The translations under genes and the position numbers were made by a program. From contig NZ_JAPEMU010000001.1 in NCBI RefSeq assembly GCF_026342405.1, forward strand, positions 3,720,001 to 3,784,000: a stretch of DNA of 64,000 bases. The letters run 5' to 3'. Of this stretch, positions 8,668 through 19,780 are shown one piece after another. Each line of letters opens with the position of its first letter. Positions within the stretch are counted from its first letter, which is position 1. This DNA comes from Kitasatospora sp. NBC_00240 (GTDB lineage Bacteria; Actinomycetota; Actinomycetes; Streptomycetales; Streptomycetaceae). The notes under the pieces were generated by a model. The model was not told where the DNA came from, ran no database searches, and saw only the letters and a list, made by a program, of their open reading frames with translations.

Positions 8668-8701
8668 ACTGCCGGGCACCCCGCGAGGGGTACCCGGCAG
8701 T
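8668..8701. terminator. Terminator downstream of the first L,D-transpeptidase gene
   Basis: The hairpin ACTGCCGGGCACCCC / GGGGTACCCGGCAGT has 15-bp arms, one mismatch and a 4-base loop. It lies 16 bp past the minus-strand stop at 8717. Confidence 0.75.
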
Positions 8702-8716
8702 CGTGCGCGCCGTCCG

Positions 8717-9973
8717 TTACCAGGAACCCCAGGGCAGGTTCCAGCCGCTGAGGCCGTTGTCCGGCTCCACCTGGCCGCGCTTGGAGTTCTGCACCGTGAC
8801 CACGTCGCCGACCAGCGAGGAGTCGTAGAACTTCCCCGCCACGGTGCCGGCGCCGCCGCCCTTCACGTCCTGGAGGCCGACGCAGCCGTGGCTGGTGTTG
8901 TCCTCGCCGAAGGAGTGGCCCCAGTAGTTGCCGTGCACGTAGGTGCCGGTGTCGGTGAGCCGCATCGAGTGCGGCACCATCAGGTCGTACGGCTCACCGG
9001 TCATCCCCGGGAGGGTGCTGGAGCGCATGTTCACCACGCCCTCCTTGGCGGAGATCACCATCGTCCCGTTCCAGGTCGGGTGCTCGGGCGAGCCGGAGGT
9101 GATCGGGATGACGGAGGTCTGGCCGTCGCGCACCACGGTCATCTCATGGGTGTTCGCGTCCACGGTGGAGACCTGGGAGCGGCCGACGGTGAACGGCTCG
9201 TCGCGGTCCACCCCGCCGTAGACGCCGGGCGAGATCTCCACGCTCTTCAGCCGGTAGTGCACGGTGACCTTGGTGCCGGGCTTCCAGTACGCCTCGGGGC
9301 GCAGGTCCAGCCGGCGGTCGCCGAACCAGTGGCCCTTGACCACGGTGCCGTTGTCGGTCTCGAAGGTGATGCCCTTCGCCACCTCGGCCTTGTTCTTGAC
9401 GTCCTTGTCGAAGGCCACCGACAGGATCATCCCGACCCCGTAGGTCTCGCCGTCGGCGATGTTGTCGGTGGGCGACGCCTCGCTCTGCGGCGTCAGCGTG
9501 GTGAAGCCGCTCTCCGCCGTGGCCGGCACCCCGGCCGCGTCGGACGCCTGCGCGCTGACCCGGTACGCCGTGCCGACGGCCAGCGGCGCGGCGGGCGTCC
9601 AGGCGGCGCCGTCGGCGGTGGCCGCCCCCGGTATCTCCCGGCCGTCCTTGTCGGTGACCTTGACGGTGGTGAGCTTCCCGCCCGCCACCGAGACCCGCAG
9701 CGCGCCCGGGGCCACGCCCTCGGCACCGTTCTTCGGGGTGATGTCCAGCACCGCCGCCGAGACCTTCGGCTGCGGCTGCTCCGACCTCGCGCCGGCCGGC
9801 GCCGAGGCACCCCCGCCCGCTCCGCCGGCCCCGCCCAGCGCCGCCCCCGCGGGGGGCTGCTTGCCGTCCCCGGCGCCTCCGCCGCAAGCGGTGGTCAGCA
9901 CCAGCACACCGCCCAGCACCGCGGCGGCCGCTGCCCTGCGTATCGGCCCGACGGGCCTGCGTATCGACTCCAC
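8717..9973 (-). CDS. L,D-transpeptidase lipoprotein (Ig-like + YkuD)
   Basis: This enzyme makes 3-3 cross-links in peptidoglycan or attaches proteins to it at the outer membrane face. The GTG at 9973 follows GGGAGGGAG by six bases and gives 418 residues. The N-terminus has a lipoprotein signal with lipobox LTTAC. Two Ig-like domains (about residues 75-285) precede the YkuD catalytic domain with HGNYWGHSFGEDNTSHGCVG, in which the catalytic cysteine is residue 364. It is the first of three adjacent paralogues on the same strand, each with its own ribosome site and start. The layout matches mycobacterial LdtMt2-type enzymes. Confidence 0.95.
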   Translation of the reverse strand: MESIRRPVGPIRRAAAAAVLGGVLVLTTACGGGAGDGKQPPAGAALGGAGGAGGGASAPAGARSEQPQPKVSAAVLDITPKNGAEGVAPGALRVSVAGGKLTTVKVTDKDGREIPGAATADGAAWTPAAPLAVGTAYRVSAQASDAAGVPATAESGFTTLTPQSEASPTDNIADGETYGVGMILSVAFDKDVKNKAEVAKGITFETDNGTVVKGHWFGDRRLDLRPEAYWKPGTKVTVHYRLKSVEISPGVYGGVDRDEPFTVGRSQVSTVDANTHEMTVVRDGQTSVIPITSGSPEHPTWNGTMVISAKEGVVNMRSSTLPGMTGEPYDLMVPHSMRLTDTGTYVHGNYWGHSFGEDNTSHGCVGLQDVKGGGAGTVAGKFYDSSLVGDVVTVQNSKRGQVEPDNGLSGWNLPWGSW

Positions 9974-10150
9974 GGCCGACTCCCTCCCTTGATCCCCAGC
10001 TGAGTACACGCCGTCCGATCGGGAAAAGTTGCGCCCGTCTCCCGACCGTTACCGGAGGGGCGAGGGACCGTTACCGCAGGAAGGAGCGGCTCTCGCGACC
10101 CGGTGACGACGGCCTCGTGGGCTCGGGGCGGCCCGGCCCGAAACGCGGAC

Positions 10151-10189
10151 GACCGGGCCGGTCCCCCTCGGCGGGGGGCCGGCCCGGTC
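10151..10189. terminator. Terminator downstream of the second L,D-transpeptidase gene
   Basis: A 17-bp stem starts GACCGGGCCGG and ends CCGGCCCGGTC, with a TCGGC loop and one T-G pair, 33 bp beyond the stop at 10222 on the minus strand. It separates this gene from the next paralogue, so the two are probably separate transcripts. Confidence 0.8.
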
Positions 10190-10221
10190 GCGGTACCGGG
10201 GTCGACGCTCGTGAACCGGGA

Positions 10222-11487
10222 CTACCAGTTCTTGAAGTCCATCGTCCAGCCGCTGAGGCCGTTGTCCGGCTTCACCGTGGCGCTGGTGGAGTTCTTGATC
10301 GTGACCGGGTCGCCGATCATCGAGTCGTTGAAGAACTTGCCCGCCACCGAGGTGTCGCTGCCGCCCTGGACGTCCTGCATGGAGACGCAGCCGTGGCTGG
10401 CGTTGCTCTTGCCGAACGGGTTGGCCCAGTAGTTGCCGTGCACGAAGGTGCCGGAGTCGGTCAGCCGCATCGCGTGCGGGACGTCCTGGATGTCGTACTC
10501 CGCGCCCAGGCCGACGGTCTGGGAGTTCATCCGGGTGACCTTCTCCTTGCTGGAGATCACCATGGTGCCGTTCCAGGACGGGTTCTTGGCGTCGCCCAGC
10601 GTCACCGGCAGGACGGTCGACTTGCCGTCGCGCACCACGGTCATCTGGTGCGCGGCGGAGTCCGCGGTGGAGACCTGCGAGCGGCCGATCACGAACGGCT
10701 CGTCCTTGTCCACGTCACCGTAGATGCCGGGCGCCACCTCGACGTTCTTGAGGCGGTACTTGATCGTCACCTTGGTGCCGGGGTTCCAGTACTTCTCCGG
10801 GCGGAAGTCCAGCCGCTGGCTGCCGAACCAGTGGCCCTTGACGGTGGTGCCGTCGCTGGCCACGAAGGTGATGCCGTTGACCACGGCGTCCTGGTTCTTG
10901 ATCGCCTTGTTGAACTTCACCGAGACGATCATGCCGACGCCGTAGGTGGCGTTGTCGGCGATGTTGTCGTTGGTGGAGACGGTCTTCGCCGGCGTCAGCG
11001 TGGTGAAGGTGGTCGTCGACGCGGACACCAGCCCGGCCGGGTCGGTCGCCTGCGCGTTCACCTTGTACGCCATGCCGACGGTCAGCGGGCCGGAGGGCGC
11101 CCAGCCGAGGCCGTCCGGGGTGATCGCGCCGGCCACCGCCTTGCCGTCCTTGTCGGTCACCTCGACCGCGGTCAGCTTGCCGCCCGTGACGCCCACCTTG
11201 ACGCCGTTGGTCGGGTTGACGTCGACGGCGCCGTCCTTGGGCTCGACGTTCAGCACCGCGGCGGAGACCTTGGGGGTCTCCTGCGAGGGCGCGGCCGCCC
11301 CGCCCGTGGCGCCGCCGGTCGCGGCCGTGTCGTTGCTTCCCCCTCCGGCGGTGCTGCCACCGCCGCCGTTCGACGAGCAGGCGGCCCCCAGCAGCAGCAC
11401 ACCGCCCATCATCACCGCCACGGCGCCACGGCGCCCTCGGTGGTTGGTCCTACGTATAGCGGCGTTGTCCGCCTGAACCGGCTTCAC
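10222..11487 (-). CDS. L,D-transpeptidase lipoprotein (Ig-like + YkuD)
   Basis: This second paralogue has 421 residues from GTG 11487, preceded by GGGAGGGGAG. The lipobox is LLGAAC, followed by a Gly/Ser-rich tether, two Ig-like domains and a YkuD domain with HGNYWANPFGKSNASHGC. The catalytic cysteine is residue 367. It is closely similar to the gene at 8717 across the whole length (shared DVTDKDGK, NIADGxTYGVGMI and WNGTMVISxKE segments), so the pair arose by duplication. It acts in cell-wall 3-3 cross-linking. Confidence 0.95.
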   Translation of the reverse strand: MKPVQADNAAIRRTNHRGRRGAVAVMMGGVLLLGAACSSNGGGGSTAGGGSNDTAATGGATGGAAAPSQETPKVSAAVLNVEPKDGAVDVNPTNGVKVGVTGGKLTAVEVTDKDGKAVAGAITPDGLGWAPSGPLTVGMAYKVNAQATDPAGLVSASTTTFTTLTPAKTVSTNDNIADNATYGVGMIVSVKFNKAIKNQDAVVNGITFVASDGTTVKGHWFGSQRLDFRPEKYWNPGTKVTIKYRLKNVEVAPGIYGDVDKDEPFVIGRSQVSTADSAAHQMTVVRDGKSTVLPVTLGDAKNPSWNGTMVISSKEKVTRMNSQTVGLGAEYDIQDVPHAMRLTDSGTFVHGNYWANPFGKSNASHGCVSMQDVQGGSDTSVAGKFFNDSMIGDPVTIKNSTSATVKPDNGLSGWTMDFKNW

Positions 11488-11653
11488 TCGGTCTCTCCCC
11501 TCCCGGTATCCACCCTGAATACACGCGCTGGTGCCCGGAAGGGTTGCACCGGGAGCAGATCTTCTCGATACCGGGCCCCGGGGGCGAGGAGCAGGATAAC
11601 CGGGCACGATGAGTGAATCTTCGGCGGGAGCCCGGTGCCCGCGCCGTGCTTCC

Positions 11654-13054
11654 TCAGTGAACCGTCGGCGAGCCTGCGGGCGGCGCGGACGCCCGTGCCG
11701 TAGCGGACGCGCCCCGGGTACCGGACACACCGGGCGTACCGGACGCGCCGGGAGCCGGCCGCGCCCCGGCGGACGTGGCGGGCGCAGCGGAGGACGCCGC
11801 TGCGGAGGACCCCGAGGGCGACACGGACGGCGCCGGCGTCGCCGGGCCGCCCGGGACGAGCGCGCTGCCGGCCAGCCACTGCGCCCAGGGCAGGTTCCAG
11901 CCGTTCAGCCCGTTGTGCGGCGGCACCGCCTCGCCCGCCGAGCCGCGGACCTCGATCACGTCCCCGGTGAGGGTGTGCTCGAACAGCCAGCCCGCCGGGG
12001 TCTCCGCCGCCCCGCCGCCCTTGGCGTCGGCCAGGCCGATGCAGCCGTGGCTGGTGTTGTCGTTGCCGAAGACCTCCGGGTCGGCCCAGTAGTTGCCGTG
12101 GATGAACGTGCCGGAGGTGGTCAGCCGCATCGCGTGCGGGACGTCCTTGATGTCGTACTCGTCGCCGAGCCCCACGGTCTGCGAGTTCATCCGGGTGACC
12201 TTGAACTTCTCCGAGACGACCATCGCGCCGAGATAGGTGCTGTGCTCGGGCGTGCCGCCGGAGATCTTCAGCCGCCGCACCACCTTGCCGCCCTGGCGGA
12301 CGGTGAGCGTGTGCTCGTCCAGGTCGACCACGCTGACCTGGGAGCGGCCGACGGTGAAGCGGACGTCCTTGGTCTGCGTCCCCAGCTCGCCGGGCGCGCC
12401 CTGCAGGCCCTTGAAGCGCAGCGCCAGGCCGACCTTCGTCCCCGGCGCCCAGTACTGCTCCGGGCGGAAGTCCAGCCGCTGGTCGCCGAACCAGTGCGCG
12501 GCCACCGGCACGGCCGGCTCGGCGGTGACCCGCACCGCCCGCTCCACCGCCGCGCGGTCCGCGATCGGACGGCTGAAGCGCAGCGAGACGGGCATCCCCA
12601 CGCCGACCGTGCTGCCGTCCTCCGGCGTGAAGAAGGCGACGAAGGTACGCGCCTTCGCGATCGTGCTGAACTTGCTGTGCCGGGTGGCGCGGGCGCCGTC
12701 GCGGTCCACCGCGGAGGCGTCCAACGAGAAGGTGCCGCCGAGCGGCAGCAGGCCGTCCGGCGTCCAGGACGCGCCGTCCTCGGCGAGCGTGCCGGGCAGC
12801 TCGGCGCCCTTGTTGTCCCGGAACCGGACGGACTCCAGCCGCCCGCCGGGGGCGACCGTCACCTTCACCGGCCCCTCCGGGGCGACCTCCCGGCTGCCGT
12901 CGCCCGGTGTCACCAGGATCGCCGGCCGGGAGGCCGGCGGCGGTGGCGCCGGGTCGTCCCCGCCGCTCAGCACCCCGCTCCCGTCGCAGCCGGTGAGCAG
13001 GCACAGCCCGAAGGCCGCCGCCCGCCGTGCCCAAACCCGCAGTCCGGGGCGCAT
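11654..13054 (-). CDS. L,D-transpeptidase lipoprotein, divergent paralogue with Ser/Ala/Pro tail
   Basis: This third paralogue has 466 residues from ATG 13054 with GGGAGG seven bases upstream. The lipobox is LLTGC. Ig-like domains are followed by the YkuD motif HGNYWADPEVFGNDNTSHGC, with the catalytic cysteine at residue 338. It differs from the other two by a C-terminal extension of about 65 residues rich in Ser, Ala, Pro and Gly (after WLAGSALVPGG), which could thread through or lie on the wall. The ligands and core are otherwise conserved. Confidence 0.94.
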   Translation of the reverse strand: MRPGLRVWARRAAAFGLCLLTGCDGSGVLSGGDDPAPPPPASRPAILVTPGDGSREVAPEGPVKVTVAPGGRLESVRFRDNKGAELPGTLAEDGASWTPDGLLPLGGTFSLDASAVDRDGARATRHSKFSTIAKARTFVAFFTPEDGSTVGVGMPVSLRFSRPIADRAAVERAVRVTAEPAVPVAAHWFGDQRLDFRPEQYWAPGTKVGLALRFKGLQGAPGELGTQTKDVRFTVGRSQVSVVDLDEHTLTVRQGGKVVRRLKISGGTPEHSTYLGAMVVSEKFKVTRMNSQTVGLGDEYDIKDVPHAMRLTTSGTFIHGNYWADPEVFGNDNTSHGCIGLADAKGGGAAETPAGWLFEHTLTGDVIEVRGSAGEAVPPHNGLNGWNLPWAQWLAGSALVPGGPATPAPSVSPSGSSAAASSAAPATSAGARPAPGASGTPGVSGTRGASATARASAPPAGSPTVH

Positions 13055-13359
13055 CCGGCCTCCCGCTGTGTCCGTGGTCCGCCTGCTCGCCGCGGTCCGG
13101 CAGGCGGCCGCCGACGGACCCTCACCAACCGTCCGATTGTCAGCGTAAGGGTCCAACCGCTCGATACCGGGCATAACGACCGCGTCCCCGGCCGGACACG
13201 AACGAAGCCCTGCGGACGGCCTACGCCGTCCGGGTGCCTGTGCCGGGGCAGAATCGTTCACGGTCCGTCACAAGATGATCCGCCACGTGACAGCGGCATC
13301 CGATCAGGGAACAAGTGTGGAACGGGGTACGGGACACCCCGTACTGGGAGGGTGCGGCC
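13055..13359. other. Divergent intergenic region between the third ldt gene and glgX
   Basis: 305 bp without a gene. It must carry the glgX promoter and that of the minus-strand transpeptidase gene. The only strong structure is the palindrome at 13327-13344 next to the glgX ribosome site. Confidence 0.6.
13327..13344 (+). promoter_or_regulatory. Palindrome GTACGGG-ACAC-CCCGTAC at the glgX ribosome site
   Basis: Perfect 7-bp arms end two bases before the TGGGAGGG ribosome site and 15 bases before the glgX ATG. It could be an operator or an RNA hairpin that affects initiation. No regulator is identifiable. Confidence 0.5.
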
Positions 13360-15639
<2,280 letters not shown>

Positions 15640-15650
15640 CCGGTCAGCGG

Positions 15651-15684
15651 AGGCAGGCGGTCACCTGAGGCAGGAAGTCACCTG
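15651..15684 (+). repeat. 17-bp direct repeat after glgX
   Basis: AGGCAGGCGGTCACCTG (15651-15667) is followed by AGGCAGGAAGTCACCTG (15668-15684), two mismatches in 17. It starts 11 bp after the glgX stop. It looks like a local tandem duplication, with no evident function. Confidence 0.7.
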
Positions 15685-15854
15685 AGGTGGGCGGCCAGCC
15701 GCGGCCGGGCCGGGGCCGCCGGGTGCGGGCCTCCGTCGGGCTGCCCCGCCCTGCCGCCCCGCCGGGCGCGGTCCCCCATCGGGCCCCGGGCCGGCCGGGC
15801 GCGACCCGCCGGGTGGCCGGTTCTCGCCGACAGGAGCAAAAAACCTGGTGAGAA

Positions 15855-17795
15855 ATGACCGTGCACCGACTTACCCTCACCACGATGGCCGAGAACCAAG
15901 AGTCCACGCTGCCGCAGTCGCCACCCCGACCGAAGCAGGAGGACCCGGACCCACCCACCCCGCGGTCCGGACCACCTCCCCGCAGCACCACCGCCGCCGC
16001 GCCCGTACACCGGTCGACGGTCCGGTCCCTGCTGCGCCTGTGGCCCTACGCCCGGGTGATCCGCTGGCGGCTGGCCGCCTCGATCGGCGCGGCGCTCGTC
16101 GCCATGCTCAGCGTGCTGGTCGTACCGCTGGTGCTCGGCCGGATCGTGGACGGCCCGATCGCCCGTCACGACCTGCCCGCGCTCTGGCCGCTCGCCGGCG
16201 TGCTGCTGCTGCTCGGCCTGGTCGAGGCCGGCCTCTTCTACACCAGACGGGTGGTCCTGGCCGGCCCGCTGGCCGGGCTGGAGACCGCCATGCGCGGCGA
16301 CCTCTACGCCAAGCTCCAGCGGCTCCCGGTCTCCTTCCACGACCGCTGGGCCTCCGGCCAGCTGCTCTCCCGGGCCACCTCCGACATGTTCACCATGCGG
16401 CTGTTCCTGGCCTTCCCGCTGGTCTTCCTGATCGTCAACTCGGTGATGTTCGCCGCCGGCACGGCCGTGATGTTCGTCCTCGACCGGCGGCTCGCCCTGA
16501 TCACCCTGCTGCCCGCACTGCCGCTGATCGTGCTGACCCGGCACTTCGAGTCCGGCTACTCGCTCGCGGCCCGCCGCGCCCAGGACCAGACCGGCGACCT
16601 CGCCACCGTGATCGAGGAGTCCGTCCTCGGCATCCGGATCCTCAAGGCCTTCGGCCGGCACCGGACGATGGCGGAGCGCTTCCGCAACCAGACCCACGAG
16701 CTGCGCGAGACCGAGCTGCACAAGGCCGGCCTGCTGGCCAACCTGTGGGCCGTCATCGTCGGCCTGCCGGAGCTGGCGCTCGGCTGCGCGCTGGGCGTCG
16801 GCGCCTACCTGGTCGCCCAGGACGAGCTGACCACCGGCACCCTGGTGGCCTTCCTGTCCACCGCGCTCGCCCTGCGCTGGCCGGTCGAGTCGCTCGGCTG
16901 GCTGCTCGCGTACGCGAACGAGGCGGCGACCGCCACCGACCGCTACTTCGAGGTGCTGGACGAGCCGGAGGACGGCGGCGCCCCCGCCCCGGCCGCCACG
17001 CTCACCGCCACCGCCACCGCCACCGCCACCGCGGACGAGGGCATCCGGCTCACCGGCGTCCGGTTCCGCTACCCCGACGCCCCCGACGACACCCCCGACC
17101 TGCTGTGCGGCATCGACCTGCACGTCCGCCGCGGCGAGACGATGGCCCTGGTCGGCGCGACCGGCAGCGGCAAGACCACGCTGACCGCGCTGCTCCCCCG
17201 CCTCTACGAGGCGACCGGCGGCACCATCACCCTGGACGGCCAGGACATCCGGGAGATCCCCCGGGCCCGGCTGCGCGAGCTGGTCTCGGTGGCCTTCGAG
17301 GAGCCCACCCTGTTCTCCGCCTCGGTCGGGGAGAACGTCCTCATGGGCGCCCCCGACGCCTCCCCCGAGCAGCTGCGCCGGGCGCTCGACACCGCCCAGG
17401 CCGAATTCGTGCAGCGGCTCCCGGCCGGCAGCGAGACCCAGGTCGGCGAGCAGGGCCTGAGCCTGTCGGGCGGTCAGCGGCAGCGGCTGGCACTGGCGAG
17501 GGCCGTGGTCGGCGACCCCGCCTTCCTGGTGCTGGACGACCCGCTCTCCGCCCTGGACGTGCACACCGAGGCGCTGGTCGAGCAGGCCCTGCGCGAGGTG
17601 CTCGGCTCCACCACCGCGCTGGTGGTCGCGCACCGGCCGAGCACCGTCCTGCTGGCCGACCGGGTGGCCGTGCTGGCCGACGGCCGGATCGTCGCCGTCG
17701 GCACCCACCAGGAGCTGCTGCAGTCCTGCGCCGTCTACCGCGAACTCATGTCGGGCGAGGCCGCCCCCGTGCTGGAAGGAAGCCCCGCCCGATGA
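15855..17795 (+). CDS. ABC exporter half-transporter with degenerate ATPase site
   Basis: This 646-residue half-transporter combines six membrane helices (about residues 55-345) with an ATP-binding domain. Walker A is GATGSGKTT (near 433), the signature LSLSGGQRQR (near 537) and Walker B LVLDDPLSALD (near 558). The usual catalytic glutamate after Walker B is aspartate, as in the degenerate subunit of heterodimeric exporters. It overlaps the following exporter gene by ATGA, so the two almost certainly form one heterodimer. The substrate (drug, lipid or peptide) is unknown. The start at 15855 has only a modest GGTGAG site, and an ATG at 15885 is an alternative. Confidence 0.93.
   Translation: MTVHRLTLTTMAENQESTLPQSPPRPKQEDPDPPTPRSGPPPRSTTAAAPVHRSTVRSLLRLWPYARVIRWRLAASIGAALVAMLSVLVVPLVLGRIVDGPIARHDLPALWPLAGVLLLLGLVEAGLFYTRRVVLAGPLAGLETAMRGDLYAKLQRLPVSFHDRWASGQLLSRATSDMFTMRLFLAFPLVFLIVNSVMFAAGTAVMFVLDRRLALITLLPALPLIVLTRHFESGYSLAARRAQDQTGDLATVIEESVLGIRILKAFGRHRTMAERFRNQTHELRETELHKAGLLANLWAVIVGLPELALGCALGVGAYLVAQDELTTGTLVAFLSTALALRWPVESLGWLLAYANEAATATDRYFEVLDEPEDGGAPAPAATLTATATATATADEGIRLTGVRFRYPDAPDDTPDLLCGIDLHVRRGETMALVGATGSGKTTLTALLPRLYEATGGTITLDGQDIREIPRARLRELVSVAFEEPTLFSASVGENVLMGAPDASPEQLRRALDTAQAEFVQRLPAGSETQVGEQGLSLSGGQRQRLALARAVVGDPAFLVLDDPLSALDVHTEALVEQALREVLGSTTALVVAHRPSTVLLADRVAVLADGRIVAVGTHQELLQSCAVYRELMSGEAAPVLEGSPAR
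17004..17033 (+). repeat. ACCGCC hexanucleotide repeat inside the ABC gene
   Basis: Five consecutive ACCGCC-type units (the last ends CG) encode an alternating Thr-Ala run in the linker between the membrane domain and the ATPase domain. The run is in frame, so unit loss or gain changes linker length by two residues. Confidence 0.85.
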
Positions 17796-19663
17796 GCACC
17801 ACCACCGTCCGGCCGGCCGAGGAGGCCCCGGGCCCGGAGGAGCAACCGGACCCGCCCGAGGCCGAGCTGCTCCCGCCGCCCTCCGACGACGAGGACATCC
17901 CCGTCCCGCCCGGCGCGGCCCGTACCCTGCTGGCCGCGCTGCTCGGCCCGCACCGGGCCCGGATCGTCCGAGCCATGCTGGTCATCCTGGTCCAGCAGGC
18001 CGCGCTGCAGGCCGGCCCGCTGCTGGTGGCCATCACCATGGACCGGGCCGTCCCGGCGCTGCGCGACCACGACAGCGGCCCGCTGATCGCCGTGATCGGC
18101 GCGTACCTCGGCTGCGCCGCGCTGAGCACCGTGCTGCAGCGCGCCTTCATCCGGATGAGCGCCCGGATCAACCAGGACATCCTGCTGGAGCTGCGCGGCC
18201 GGATCTTCCGGCACGCCCAGCGGCTCAGCCTGGACTTCCACGAGCGCTACACCTCGGGCCGGATCACCTCCCGGGCCACCAGCGACGTGGACGCCCTGCG
18301 CGAGCTGCTCTCCGAGGGCCTGCAGGAGCTGCTGACGGTCTTCCTGTCGGTGTTCTACATCTCGGTGCTGCTGCTGGTGATGGACTGGCGCCTCGGCCTG
18401 GTCTCGCTGGTCTCCTTCCTGCCGCTGTACCTGATCACGCGCTCCTTCCGGCGCCGCTCGCTGCGGGTCTACCGGCGCTCGCGCACCGCGACGGCCACCC
18501 TGATCGTGAAGTTCACCGAGACCATGAACGGCATCCGCCCGGTCCAGGCCTTCCGCCGGGAGGCCGCCAACGAGGCCGCGTTCGGGGTCCTCAACCGCCG
18601 GTCGGCGACCGCCCAGGCGGAGGGGTTCCGCGAGCTGGCCCGCTTCGTCGGCCTGTCCAGGACCACCGCCAACGTCTGGGTCACCGGCGTCGTGGTGCTG
18701 GGCGCGTTCCTGGTCACCGACGGCAGCCTGGAGCTCGGCGTGCTCACCGGCTTCGTGCTGTACCTGCGCCGGCTGTACGACCCGATCGACCAGCTGGCGA
18801 TGTTCCTGAACAGCTACCAGTCGGCGGCCGCCGCCCTGGAGAAGATCGCCGGCCTGCTCGCCCACGAGCCGACCGTCGCCGAGCCGGCCACCCCGCTCAC
18901 GCTGCCGGCCGGCACCGGCTCCGGCACCGGGCGGGAGGTGGCCTTCCACGGCACCCGCTTCGCGTACCGGACCGGCAAGGAGGTGCTGCCGCCCTTCGAT
19001 CTGGTGCTGCCGGCCGGGCGGACCACCGCCGTGGTCGGCGCCACCGGCGCGGGCAAGTCGACGCTGGCCAAGCTGCTCGCCCGGTTCTACGACCCGACCG
19101 AGGGCCGGATCACCCTGGACGGCGTGGACCTGCGCGACCTGTCCACCGCCGACCTGCGGCGCGGGGTGGTGATGGTGACCCAGGAGTCCTTCCTGTTCTC
19201 CGGGACGGTCGCCGAGAACATCGCCATCGGCAAGCCGGGCGCCACCCGCGAGGAGGTCGAGCAGGCGGCCCGCGCGATCGGCGCGTACGAGTTCGTGGCC
19301 GCCCTGCCGGAGGGCTTCGACACCGACGTCCGCAAGCGCGGCGGCCGGATCTCGGCGGGCCAGCGGCAGCTGGTCGCCTTCGCCCGGGCGCTGCTGGCCG
19401 ACCCGGCGGTGCTGATCCTGGACGAGGCGACCTCCTCGCTGGACGTCCCGGGCGAGCAGGCCGTGCAGCGCGCGATGCGGACGGTGCTGGCCGGCCGGAC
19501 GGCCGTGATCATCGCCCACCGGCTCTCCACCGTGGAGATCGCCGACCGGGTGCTGGTGATGGAGCAGGGCCGGATCGTCGAGGACGGCACCCCCGCCGAG
19601 CTGATCGGCGGCGCGGGCCGGTTCGCCGACCTGCACCAGGCCTGGCGGGCCAGCCTGGTCTGA
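17792..19663 (+). CDS. ABC exporter half-transporter, catalytic partner
   Basis: This 623-residue partner of the upstream gene starts at the ATG overlapping its stop. An acidic, proline-rich N-terminus (about 45 residues) precedes six membrane helices and the ATPase domain. Walker A is GATGAGKST (near 416) and Walker B VLILDEATSSLD (near 539), with the catalytic glutamate intact. The signature is ISAGQ instead of LSGGQ. In a head-to-tail dimer this altered signature faces the aspartate-bearing site of the partner, so one composite ATP site is degenerate and the other is canonical. A strong terminator follows. Confidence 0.94.
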   Translation: MSTTTVRPAEEAPGPEEQPDPPEAELLPPPSDDEDIPVPPGAARTLLAALLGPHRARIVRAMLVILVQQAALQAGPLLVAITMDRAVPALRDHDSGPLIAVIGAYLGCAALSTVLQRAFIRMSARINQDILLELRGRIFRHAQRLSLDFHERYTSGRITSRATSDVDALRELLSEGLQELLTVFLSVFYISVLLLVMDWRLGLVSLVSFLPLYLITRSFRRRSLRVYRRSRTATATLIVKFTETMNGIRPVQAFRREAANEAAFGVLNRRSATAQAEGFRELARFVGLSRTTANVWVTGVVVLGAFLVTDGSLELGVLTGFVLYLRRLYDPIDQLAMFLNSYQSAAAALEKIAGLLAHEPTVAEPATPLTLPAGTGSGTGREVAFHGTRFAYRTGKEVLPPFDLVLPAGRTTAVVGATGAGKSTLAKLLARFYDPTEGRITLDGVDLRDLSTADLRRGVVMVTQESFLFSGTVAENIAIGKPGATREEVEQAARAIGAYEFVAALPEGFDTDVRKRGGRISAGQRQLVAFARALLADPAVLILDEATSSLDVPGEQAVQRAMRTVLAGRTAVIIAHRLSTVEIADRVLVMEQGRIVEDGTPAELIGGAGRFADLHQAWRASLV

Positions 19664-19704
19664 GCCGGGCCCGCAGCGGGCAGGCCGCCGCCGTACCGGA
19701 CACG

Positions 19705-19746
19705 CCGGAGGGCGCCGGGCCCTGTACGGGGCCCGGCGCCCTCCGG
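19705..19746. terminator. Bidirectional terminator between the ABC operon and glgP
   Basis: This perfect 18-bp stem (arms beginning CCGGAGGGCGCC) with the six-base loop TGTACG lies midway between the convergent genes ending at 19663 and 19781. It is one of the strongest hairpins in the window. Confidence 0.9.
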
Positions 19747-19780
19747 TCGTATCTCTCCGCGCCCGCCGCGCGGCACGCGG

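Noticed and set aside
15848..17791. Extended open frame upstream of the second ABC gene
   Set aside because: It overlaps the first ABC gene in another frame and encodes Arg/Pro-rich nonsense. The real start is the coupled ATG at 17792.
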